A stretch of DNA of 52,572 nt from Acanthaster planci (Eukaryota; Echinodermata; Asteroidea; Valvatida; Acanthasteridae). The notes beneath the pieces were generated by a model. That model had not been told where the DNA came from, made no database searches, and saw only the letters and a program-made list of their open reading frames with translations. The translations under genes and the position numbers were made by a program. Positions 1 through 10,858 of this stretch are shown piece after piece. Location of the stretch: the NCBI RefSeq assembly GCF_001949145.1, contig NW_019091366.1, positions 3,058,121 through 3,110,692 on the forward strand, read 5' to 3'. Numbering within the stretch: position 1 is the first letter of the stretch; every line of letters begins with the position of its first letter.

Positions 1-175
1 TCAAAAATCCACGAAGACTTATGTCTGCTCACTAGACTGCGTACGCGTTTTCTGAGCATAAAATGGAGCGGCAATCTGCTCTACCAGACTATATGAAAAC
101 CCTGCTGTCACGTGACCAAATGTTGAAGGCTAGTTACCACCTGCTTTTCTGCTAAGCCAATCAGAATACAGTGCA

Positions 176-840
176 GTAGAAAAGCTGATTTTATGTCTTT
201 GTAATGTGCAGTTTTCTGCTCCCTGAAAAGCAGAACGAACTTTCTGTTGTAATGCAATTTTCAATTTTTCTTATTCTTTTTATTTTTTAATTTTCCTCTG
301 CTGGCGGCCGAAAAGTTGCTACATGTATCTGCTTTTTGCCTATCAAAAAACAGCTGAAAAGTGGAACGTGGATGAGTACTTTTCAACTGCTTTTTTTGAT
401 ACCAGAGAAGCCGAAAGTGGCCCTCTGCTTTTCTGCCCTCAAAGGGGTTGTGGACGGGGTCAGGAACCTGTAGGTTACGAACAATTTAAGTTCCTTTCTG
501 GGGATCATAGGCTACGTAGAAACCAACAATTACGGTCCTCCGGTTGTTCCTCAAGTCGTTCGACCCTCCTCCCTGAACGTCCGAAAGGAGGAAATGAGCA
601 CCTTTTCGGTCACCGAGGCTGTTCACGCAAAACGTTTTTTTTTCTGCTTTTCTGACAGGAAAAAAACAGACGGCCTCATTTTGGCCGGCAGAGCGAACGC
701 AGAAAAAGTAAAATCTACTTTCTTAGCTCTGGAAGCTTGAAGTAGAAAACATGCATTCCCAAAAAAATGTTCGTTCTGCTTTTGAGGTAGCAGAAAAGTC
801 GAAGATTGCATGTTACTGAGACGTAAAATCTGTTTTCTAC
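176..840. mobile_element. Foldback/MITE-like element with inverted arms
   Basis: Two inverted arms face each other: 176-240 on the plus strand matches the reverse complement of 769-840. Shared blocks, in order, are GTAGAAAA, a GATTTTAtGTCT-like stretch, a TTTTCTGCT motif and AAAAGCAGAACGAAC. The arms differ by scattered substitutions, so this is an old copy. The DNA between them is rich in TTCTGC and AGCAGAAA strings and has no coding signal I recognise; the short open frames there are chance. I could not find a target-site duplication, so the true ends may lie a few tens of bases further out. It lies beyond the 3' end of the minus-strand membrane-protein gene. Confidence 0.55.
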
Positions 841-3147
841 TACATGAAATTGATAGCAGAAGAGCCGATGGCCACGTTTCGTCCTCCGCGTCCATAAAAT
901 AAATTGGAAGCCGGCGTCCACTGCAAACAGCCAGACCTGTTTACAAGGACTTTAGACATAAAGCAGTGTTTCATACCTCAGCTCTACAAATCTACTCATC
1001 ACAAAATCACAATCAATGAAAGACGATTCCAAAGGGCAACACCTCAAGGAAAACATCTTCAATTTCCTCTATTCATCCTGCAACTACAAAGGACTGCCAC
1101 AAATATCTTTCCGGCCAAGAACAACTCAGTGCAACCCTTCTATAGACAACATAAAAGCTCATTCTGTGGGGTCTTTTAAGTCAGAACTTTCAGGGATAAA
1201 TTTAATTCTAAGGTGGCCTAAATGAATCCAGTAGCAACCACGCGCGTGCCGTTGTTGAGTTTGCTTGCAGTATACCGGTATGACAGACAGATTTGATAAT
1301 GCCCTGGGTCTGGATGGCCGGGCTGTGAAGCACTTCCGTAGCACAACATCACAACGTTTACAAAAAACTCCATTTTGCAAACTGTGTGTACATGCACATG
1401 ATGAAAGACCAACTCCGCATGTCAATTATTGAACATCAAAATCGGGAAATATAAAGTTACACAAGGAAAATGTTTACATTTATAGCAAAAAATATTACGG
1501 GTCTAAAAAGAAGTGGTTTAACTCGTTATTATTTTCCAAACTGTTTGTGGGGTAGGACCTTGCAAGAGGGGAATAGTGGATTGAGCATACAAGACAATTT
1601 ACAGAAGACAACGCACACGAATTTAACGTTTTCAGTGCACATGGCTTTTTTCCCAAAACATTCCTACCGTAGCAATAAAGACAGGGTTTTTTGGTAAAGC
1701 TATAACTTGAAAAGTCAGGTCATATAATGATAAAAAATCAAAGTCTTCCATATTGTGACTATATTAAAATCATCAATAAGTTATTGTTTCCTAATACATG
1801 CACATTCCAATCCATGAAAAGCTTCACAACTATTTTTACATACTAAATCATTCAATCTGCAAGTAAAACATTCTGAGGTCACCACACGCGTGCAAAAAGT
1901 AACTCCAATGGTTCACACATTCTGTCATTAAGTAAAAAGCAAATATGTTGTGTTAGTGTCAAAATACAGTAATTTTGAAACGTGTATTTAATCTCAAAAT
2001 TCTAATACTGGAAGAACTAATTTAATGATTCCAAAAGTCTAAAAAGAAAATCGGGCAGACGACAAGAAGGGAAAATAGTATGCAGATAAAACTACAACCA
2101 CTGAGGTGCATGTATACTGATAAACATACTCCTCTGAGGAGACAAAACACCTGTGCAAATGGAAATCAACAGCGGGTGTTTTTTGCAAGGTCACACCACC
2201 ACCACAATTGCCTTTCTTTAACAAATACATTTTGAAATCATATACATGCATACATGCTTCAAGTACAAGGATTTAATATTTACAATAAGAATTTATGTGT
2301 TGTGCAAAGTAAATCAAGCCCTAAATGATAAAAATCACATGACTTAAAAAGTTACCAATATTGCTAGTTTTATTAAAATTTGTAAAAGAATTACAAAAAA
2401 AAGATAAACTACCTGTGTTACCTGTCCTGATGATCTGTTGGTCCATAAGGAGAAAGCACAGAGTCTTTGGTCACAAAAGCAAAAGGAAAACCCTTCCAAC
2501 AACAAAAAAATGAACAAACAAACAATCACACAAGCACACAAATAAAACATAAATCCAAGCCAAATCCATAAACTCAAGCAACTGTGCTAAGTGAAAGATT
2601 TTACAAGGGTATCATCTGCTTTTTCTTGAGAACTTTGCTAATAAAGAATTCTGTCCACTGTGTTGTCAGAAATACATGTACAATCAGTGCTATGAAATAT
2701 CTAGAGATTTCACATGCAATACAGTGGAATTCATTTGTATAAAATATTTCATGCAAATTGGCAAGTAATAAAATTGGTCTTCTTGTGTTTCACTTTATCT
2801 TAAAATAAACTCAACCTAGAATTATGCAATAAATTTGAAAATATCTTTCCATAACATACATGTACTTCTCTGACAATAACAGAACTGGTGTTAGAGCTTG
2901 CAATAATTCTAGTTGCTCCATGGCCAAAATCACCGATCATACGTTGGTTTGCAGAAGGATTTATGGCAAATAAAAATTATTACCAAGTGCATTAACTCTT
3001 ATACCTGAGTAATGACAACATGGCTCTCTGGCAGGATTTGAAGCTTATCAACCAACACATAACTGACAAGTCAATGCACGTCATTCTTCACACTACAAGG
3101 AGATACTCAACAAAGAACATATAGTGCATCAATGAATTTGTGACTAA
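841..3147. other. Intergenic DNA and probable 3' UTR of the membrane-protein gene
   Basis: AT-rich DNA downstream of the stop codon of the minus-strand gene. I see no conserved protein segment on either strand. Several TTTATT hexamers (AATAAA on the minus strand), for example near 2368-2373, could serve as polyadenylation signals, so part of this stretch is probably 3' UTR. I cannot choose a site without transcripts. Confidence 0.4.
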
Positions 3148-6100
3148 TCAACATACCATATCAGCTGATTGACTCTCACAAGATTTGTCTGGGGACTGAG
3201 GTTCCTCTCCATTCAATTCATCATTTATTGATTGTGACAACAATGACTCTTCTTCAATACTACGAGAGTTTGGGTCACTACTTCTATGTGGTGACCTAGT
3301 GATACCTCTGAAGTGGCTAGGTGTTTGCTGCCCTCTGCTGGGCGAACATGAAGAGGCAGTGGGACAAAATGATTCAGGTTTGGCTGGGAAACTGCCTTCT
3401 GAGTCAGAACTGAAGAGACGTGTGTAAACATTGGAAGCTACATTTCCTTTTGAGTCTTCAGAAGATCTAATCTTTCTCTCAGATGGTGTATTTGAGGAAG
3501 ACCCCTGGCAACTGTGACTTGTATTGGAGGTCTTATGTCTGATAAGAACACCGACTTGATTGCAGGAGTTCTTTTCAGTTCTCTCATTGGAACTTGAGAT
3601 CTGTCTAAGTTCCACATCTTGAGATGAACTGACACTGAAGCATTGGTTAACAGAGCTTGATGAACCTTGCTCCGTTGACTCATCTCGATCACTTGGTGGA
3701 TGAATTGTAAAGTCCCAATCACGTTTAACAGTAAATCCAATCCACATGAATAACCAAAAAGCCATGTATATTGTGTCAAAAATCATGCAAGCAAGAAGTC
3801 TTGCATCCTTGGAAACTTGATAAACACCAAGATATTCAATGGTTAATGGCACCTTACAAGCCACAAACACACACATAACTAATGCAGCTGCAATATTAGC
3901 AATGTATCCATTACACTTGAGAGGAAAGCTTGTTGGATTAATCGGAATACCTGTTCTTGCAGCTTTCTGTTTATATTCTGCTTCTTTGAGACGACTATAC
4001 CCGTACATGTAAGTAATAACTGCCGACATGAATACTGTGATATTATTACTGAGGTAGACACCAACCAATCCGGTTGGCTTTTGAAACACAGGATCTGCTT
4101 GTATACCGTAAGTATGCCAGCCATACCAGTGAAGTTTGTACAAAAGGGAAAATCCTATAAAACCGAGTGCATACTGAATAGCATTAAGCATCAACTGTGT
4201 GCTGAAAACAAATGCAAAACCTTTATGACAAAACCAGAAGACGTCTGCATAACGAACTCCATAAAAGAATAATGGAATTACATAATTAATGTAGTTGAGT
4301 GTGACCATGTAGACTTTGAAGGGATCAACAGAGGGAATTATCTTGGACAATGTATGATTAAGGTTGGATGGAAAGAAAGAACCTGAATTATTGTGCATGG
4401 ACCGAGCAAGCTGTTCAAATTCTTCCACAGTAGTCACGCCTACTAACACTTCGGAACGCCATATTGCATCTGTAAATAAACATAAAATAATCATGTAAAA
4501 AGCATATGATGTATAGCTTGTTTGTAAATTACATTACAATGGTGGCTACCTGGGATCATTTCATTAAAAATGTTGACAAAAAGTATGCTAGCCATGCATT
4601 ACACATGAATAGAACAACTAAGTGAAAAGTTTCCCATCTTCAGCTTACATGTACAGCTAACAAACATTGTGCATTTTAATGCTATATCTTATAAGAGTTA
4701 AATTTGAAGTTGCTAAGTATAAAACTTAACATTTTAGTAATTATTTTCTCAGTGTGTGTGTAAGGTACACACAGACAACTGGACACTGTGGGGCAGCAAC
4801 AATTATACATAATTTTCATCATTCAGATTTCTTGTGTAAATATCTAACCTTGGGAAAACCCTTTCTTATATTCTCTCTTTGTGTTCCTGTTACAAAGCAT
4901 CTAACCGTTTGTGATTGTGTTAAGTCATACGCAGTCATTTTATAAGTTCAAAAGTTTTCATCTAAATTCAAAGTAATGACTGAAAACATCTGGAAAACTC
5001 ACCTGAAGTTAATAAACCATATTGTATAGCTCTGGCCTGCAGAAACATCAATGGTAGTAAGAGGCAAAATGCTGAGATAAAATGAAGAGTGGCTCCGACA
5101 GGTCCTAAGTGTTTGGTCACTCTACGAATAGCCTGAAAGTACTTGACAATCTTCCGATTTGTCGACAAGCTAAAAATGTCCCCCCCCAAAAAAAAGAGAA
5201 AGAATGGACGGATAAGTAAACTCAAAGCTAAAGAGACACTTTGCGTTAAATTAGTCTCAACACTTCCATTTTTGGATATCATTGTTTAATATTCAAAGAT
5301 TTTAATGTATGTAAGGGGTTTTGCCCTTACCCAACGTATATATTGATAAACACTGCATGCTCAGTTCTTTTCCGAGAATTTGTGAAAAAATTCACAAGCT
5401 TACTCGGGTGGGACTCAAACCCACGACCTCTTGCTTACCGGCTCGCTGGTCTGAGTCAGGTGAAGCAGCGTACTGCGAACTATTTCAAGGCGTATTTTTG
5501 CGTTGGGTAGATGCTAATGTATATAACGGGTTTTGCCCTTACCCAACGTATATATTGATACAGTGTTTATCAATATCTACGTTGGGTAAGGGCAAAACCC
5601 ATTATATACATTCAAAGATTTCATGACGAGGTATCAAAATGGCTGCTAAGTGTACATACAGTTAACCGAGAAGAGCCATATAAAGGGTCTTGTTGTCATA
5701 GGAGAGGGAACTTTGAGCAGCTGATCCATAATCATAAAAGCAGTTTACAATATAAAAATATGACCTAAATTATGTCAAACAATGCAGTTATTTATTAAAG
5801 TAAGCTTGCAGAAATAAGGAGCCCCTCGATGTCCGAGAGGCCAGAAACACTTGAAAACATCATTTTACTTGACTGTCCAAGCCAAAGCAGAGAACATGCA
5901 TTTCGATGTGCTGCATGTCATTAAAGAGATCAAAATGAACACTTCAGCGAAGTAGAAAATATTACGGAAAAGACCAAAATGAAAGTTGACCAATGTGTTT
6001 ACCTTGCTCTGCCATTACTGTTCTCTTTGAAAAGTCCTAGCTTGCCTTGGTCATTGGCTCTGTTTCCAACCTTGAAGATTTGAGTTGGAATGAAGAGGAT

Positions 6101-6828
6101 GATGAGGAGAAATGCTGAGAGTATCAGCAGAATGTATAAATTCAGTTCTGCACTAGGCCTTCCTGTAAAATAAAGAAGTAAAATAAAAGATCTATATGAT
6201 AAAGATCTGTGTATGTAGTTGATTGGCAGTTTAACAGATGTGAACATAGCAAAATGTTATACATGTGTACACATGGAAAAAAGTGTTAGTTGCACACGAG
6301 ACTGGCCCCAGCACACACCACGTGCAAGTATCAGTTGACCGATGTAATATACATACATATGCAGGTGCATGACAGTGACACATTGAAGCATACTCCAACA
6401 ATGAAAATGCAAAATCAGTGTTAGACAAACGCAACGTGGCGACATTTCCAATCATGCCCATCCACTACCTCAAATACTGCGCAAGTTCAATGCAGGTTTT
6501 TGTTAAAAAATATCAAACTATATTCTCTCTCATTTTATGGAACCAAAACTTCTGTTTTTATTCTTAACACAAAAATATATTTTACTTTTCAAGTATGCAA
6601 AACAACTAACAAGAAAAGAAATTCCGTAATCAAATCAACTGAAGAATCCTTACCTTGTGGCCACTCCAACTTGTCGTAGTGAGCGTAGTGTCTAGTAGCA
6701 TCAAGACATAAGAATAAAGTCACAACTACAACAAATATGCAGTACCAGATGGACTCCAGTGAATTCAGTTTGATGGTCAGCTTATGTGAACAAACCATGA
6801 CAGTGGTAGGAGGTGAAATCTGCTCCAT
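3148..6828 (-). CDS. Tincar-like eight-transmembrane protein (4 coding exons)
   Basis: Joined minus-strand exons 6654-6828, 6003-6162, 5003-5169 and 3148-4469 give 1824 coding bases: 607 residues and a TGA stop. All junctions are GT-AG with matching phases. The start ATG has purine at -3 and G at +4. Eight hydrophobic helices are visible: one in exon 1 (about residues 24-43, after an SIWY motif), one in exon 2, one in exon 3 and five in the first half of exon 4. These last cover the NYINYVIPLFFYG, FSTQLMLNAIQYALGF, NNITVFMSAVITYMYGY, AALVMCVFVACKV and IFDTIYMAFWLFMWIGF segments. The tail after KRDWDF is about 170 residues, Ser-rich and probably cytosolic. Helix number, the N-terminal SIWY and the long disordered tail fit the Tincar family of insects and other invertebrates, but that family name is from memory and tentative. 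The gene model itself is solid. Confidence 0.8.
5303..5609 (-). mobile_element. tRNA-derived SINE with inverted terminal arms, copy 1
   Basis: Lies in intron 2 of the membrane-protein gene. On the minus strand it contains a tRNA-like B box in the context GGTCGTGGGTTTGAGTCCCA, close to GGTTCGANTCC of RNA polymerase III promoters. The A-box side is partly deleted compared with copy 2. Both ends carry the same arm in opposite orientation (5303-5355 and 5561-5609; core GTTTTGCCCTTACCCAACGTA). A third arm, at 5516-5560 and in the left orientation, abuts the right arm to make a roughly 94-bp palindrome. The whole is flanked by identical 12-bp repeats ATTCAAAGATTT at 5291-5302 and 5610-5621, a good target-site duplication. 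Confidence 0.75.
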
Positions 6829-6879
6829 CGTTATGACAGAACTTAGAAATTTTATTGATGATGAGACTCCAGTATTTCA
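6829..6879 (-). promoter_or_regulatory. Probable 5' UTR part of exon 1 with upstream splice acceptor
   Basis: Upstream of the membrane-protein ATG the minus strand reads a C/T-rich tract (CTTTTTCTCTCTCTCATTTAG) ending in AG immediately above position 6879. This looks like a 3' splice site, so the coding exon probably begins at 6879 and is preceded by an untranslated exon further upstream. I could not locate that first exon. Confidence 0.45.
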
Positions 6880-8880
6880 CTAAATGAGAGAGAGAAAAAG
6901 GTAATTAACAGTGTGTTCCTTCCTCCATGCTCTAGCAGACTGTTACAGAATATAGTTTGTATGGTGAAATTCAAATGGGATCAGACAAAGCCTTTCATAT
7001 TCAGTCACGAGTTTAGAATGCACATAATGACATGAATGACGCAGAGAACAGCAAACAAGTTGTGTTTGCATATTACCACTATCCACTGTTCACCTTCAAG
7101 GCTTCAGTTCAGCTAAATGGTATGCCACAATGTACATATATATGATATGTTCGTACTAGTTATCGTCTAGTCAGTAGTAGTAGGCCTATTATGATCAACA
7201 GTGCAGGGGTTGGTGTTTCCATGCATAGAGCAAGGAACTGATCTCTGTACATGGTGTTTATAAGTATGCAGTCCATTGGCCGAAATTTGTTTGTTAGTAA
7301 GGTTAAAGCATGTTCCTTGCTCTTTGGTCGTGGTTACGCAATACAAAATTTAGTACATGATAGTAAACGCAAGGCGTTGTTTTCCTTTTCGATCAGACGG
7401 TCATCGTCTCTCTCCATGGCCGGATTATCAACTTAAGTTTAACACCATGAAATGCATAATGATGCATCAATTTGTTAGAAGGCCGTGCCTGTGAAGAGAC
7501 CTACCTCATCCGTGGGACTTAAGAGAAAATGATGATTATCCCACAAATGTGTCCTGGGTCACTGGTCATCGTCTTGATGTCATAATGTCAGTCACCATGC
7601 ACTGTGTTACCATTATCAAAATTGAGACCTTGACCTGTACCGTAGCCATTCATTCGTTTTGTTTGTTCAGTCGTCACCTAGTCACCGCATGCGTCACAAC
7701 CACAGTCGGGGTCCAGCGGCGTGTGGGTACCGGGTGCAGTCCATGAATGGACTGCCGAGCTCGTTGGGCCCCCAGTTTCTTTTGAAAAGGAGTTTGTTCA
7801 AATTGTTCAGCTGGAAAAAAATGGTGGGTTTGTGTAAATGTGGGAGAGAAAGGTTTTGGGGTTTCCATCCAAGGGTGGAACTGATAAAACTGCCGTTGAA
7901 AAATGATCGTAAGAACCCAATAAAAGATTAAAGAGCCAATGTCATCATTTGAAAAATGGCCGCGCTCTGCTAGGCTAGGCCATCACTGTCCCTTTGAAGT
8001 CGATTTGTGCTCTCTCTTTCTGTTATCCTTCCTCCATGGCTAGGCCATGGCCAGCTAGGCTTGACACTTTTCGATCGGAGTGGGTGGGGTGTTTTCTGTA
8101 TGGAGTTATGGCTCGATTAATTGACTAGCTCACGAAAATGACAAGAAATAGAATGATAAAGGTCAAGATAATAATTTAATATTTGCTCGGCTCGGAGAAA
8201 CTCCAGCTGTGCTGGCTTGCATAAAACACGTATTCTTATACCTTCGACATGTGTTATTAACCCCTGAACTTTGATATTATACGCCCACGCTCCATCCAAC
8301 CAACCCTTCCTCAAGTTAGTGTGGCGTTTCCTCCTATGGAGGCTTTGCCGACTATGATTCAGATTCAGATGCAATGTTCCACGTCACAGGGGCTTGAATT
8401 AGTGCACTACTTTCGGATGTTGAGTAGGCCTACACTGTATTAACGCGATGACTAGGGGACGTAAGCCTGCGGCATAGTGGTTCCCTGACCTGAAGATTCC
8501 AGGCCGGTACCCTGGTACTGTAGCTGTAGAAGGGTCGGATATTCCCCAGGGCTGAAAATGAATTAAAGCATGACGCATCTTGTCAGGCTCATCAGGGAAA
8601 CCATGTCCCTCTACCTGTTTCGTAACACATACATGTACATGTTAAATAAAAAAATAATAAGTTGATAAACAGATGTAAAGCCATTTTTAATGCCAACTTC
8701 CATCCCCGTTTCTTCTCTCCCGTATTCTTTTCTTTTTAAAAAAAAGTGAATTTTCTATTTTTTTGCAAGTGTTCTGCCCCCACGACGGTCTTGCATGAGC
8801 AGATAGTGACTTTTGCTTGACACATTCAGTAGTAACAAGAAAAGAAATCTGTAACATTGAATGCTCATGTAGGTCATGAA
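6880..8880. other. Intergenic region upstream of the membrane-protein gene
   Basis: No coding exon recognised on either strand. The first few hundred bases should hold the promoter and the untranslated first exon of the membrane-protein gene. Local palindromes around CCATGGCTAGGCCATGG occur near 8034-8050. The stretch 8456-8560 (CGGCATAGTGGTTCCCTGACC and following) faintly resembles a tRNA-like SINE A-box region but lacks a clear B box. No promoter motif can be assigned. Confidence 0.35.
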
Positions 8881-10858
8881 ATTTTATTGCTTAAAACATT
8901 ATGTAAATATTACAATTAATTACATTTCCTTTACATGTAACCTGTATTTAAATTTTGAGTGACACACTACATTAAAGTTCATCATTATTTACAGGTCCTT
9001 GACAAATTTGACAAAAATATGGAAAGAACATGATTTAATTAATTTTCCTTTTGTTTTCAGTACGCATATAGCAAACAAATAAACTGATCAATCCGAGTCA
9101 AACTTCTAAGAAACCATTAAACGCTCCAGATATCCATGTAATAACATTTAACGATCCCATTCACAATGCTGTACCATTAACACTGACATGTACATTTATT
9201 GTGAATATACAAACTAAACAATAAATGTTACTTTCACGCTTCATCTTAATCTAAATATATTTACTTAGGTCTTACAGATGAAAATATTTAGCTTCGTTTA
9301 AATTTGGAACAAATAGGAAGTAAGCGGGGTTGGCAGGAATGAAGTGAGGGGAGACAATGAGTATGAATGAAGACACTGAAAGAAAAACCAGATGTTATTG
9401 TAGTTACAAGATAAAAAGCAGGTACATGTAGCTTTTCTTTTTTACTATACCTGAAATTGGACAAGGCAGATTTAAGCATGCAAGATCTGAAAGTTTATTG
9501 AAGCCAATCATTTGTAAAACTGTATATTACTTTACTAGGATCTGAGATGTCTGATTTCAGTTTCCTCATGTGCCATTTTTTTGTTTTATTTTAGTTGAAG
9601 ATATCCTTCTCATTTTCCCTTCTGTTTTCCTTTGCCAATTACATGCATAGATTACAACTGTTATCACAAATCTAGTTACTTATGATACTTTTTGATACAT
9701 TGGTGCAAAATTAAAGATTTTTTTGAAATTTCTATGATTTTTTAAAGCTTTTAATTATTTACATTCACCACTGGCATTACAAAGTACATAGAGTGCACCC
9801 TGGATTTATCATGGAGATGGGGAGGGCTTGGACCAGAATTTACCCATTAAAATAGTTGAGGATCCTTGCCCATTATGTCACATAAAACTTAGATTTATGG
9901 CTATGTTAGAGTTAGTAATTTGAGATGTAGCTGGATACTGCATCTTTTATTAAGGAAAATAAAACCAACTTCCCCCCTCCCCGGGTGCACCACAAAAGTT
10001 CACAGAAAAGGAATGAACTGACTTCCTCTGACAGATTTTTCAAGCAAAATATAAAAAGCAACACAAAGTAAAAGGTCAGAGGTTGCAAATGTAGTACAGG
10101 TAAATGTGATACACTATGACCCCTACCACTGCTTCATGGCCATAGAATGTGCGGAATACAAAATAGAACGGAACGTATAAAAAAGAACTTGCCAAATAAA
10201 AATGCTTAGAACATTCTTTATTTGATATTTAAATCATATATTTTAAATTTGCACATGATGAAGCTGTTAAATAACAATACAGCTTCCATCGGTCTCAGTA
10301 AGTTAATTTACCTGTTTTTTGTATCATGCATTACATAGTGACAATGAGTCTTGAACTGTCCAAGGGAGCATTCTTGTCTAAACAATACTCAAGGAATTTG
10401 TGATCCATTCAAAAAATGATCATATACATTTATAAACACATACCTCATGTTTATATGCCAAGATTATCCACAGCAATAACAAGTAAGATAATACAACAAT
10501 TGTTACCTCTGGTAATGCAAGATATTTCTTGAAAAAGTGCAACATTTTCAGCATTATTTGGGTTTATAAAAAAGATTTGCGATAGCTAACTAATAACAAG
10601 TGCATCGTAACAGCAAAATCAAACCCCCCCAAAACAAGCTACAGCAACCCCCCAGGCAAATATTAACATTAAGTTCTATAACCAGATAAGATGATAGCAG
10701 GTTTATTAACAAACTGGGCTGATTGTTTGCTTATGTGGGACTTTTAAGACTGACTAAAATTTCCATATACTCACCAGCAACAAGTCATTTAAAACTACTA
10801 CTGAAGAAAAAATTGTAGATTTACCATGTATGTATCATCATTTAACATATGGTGAATT
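8881..10858 (-). terminator. Huntingtin 3' UTR and candidate polyadenylation signals
   Basis: AT-rich DNA after the huntingtin stop codon (10859-10861), with no protein signal. AATAAA on the minus strand occurs at 10702-10707 (about 150 bases past the stop), at 10217-10222 and again at 8883-8888. Vertebrate huntingtin uses two poly(A) sites with long 3' UTRs, so a long or alternative 3' UTR here would not be surprising. Which signal is used cannot be told from sequence. Confidence 0.4.

Noticed and set aside
5401-5480. tRNA gene on the minus strand
   Set aside because: Only the B-box half is tRNA-like. There is no acceptor stem or cloverleaf, and the sequence belongs to a repeated SINE with inverted arms.
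8456-8560. Possible SINE with a tRNA-like head
   Set aside because: An A-box-like word is present but no B box, no repeat partner in the window and no target duplication.
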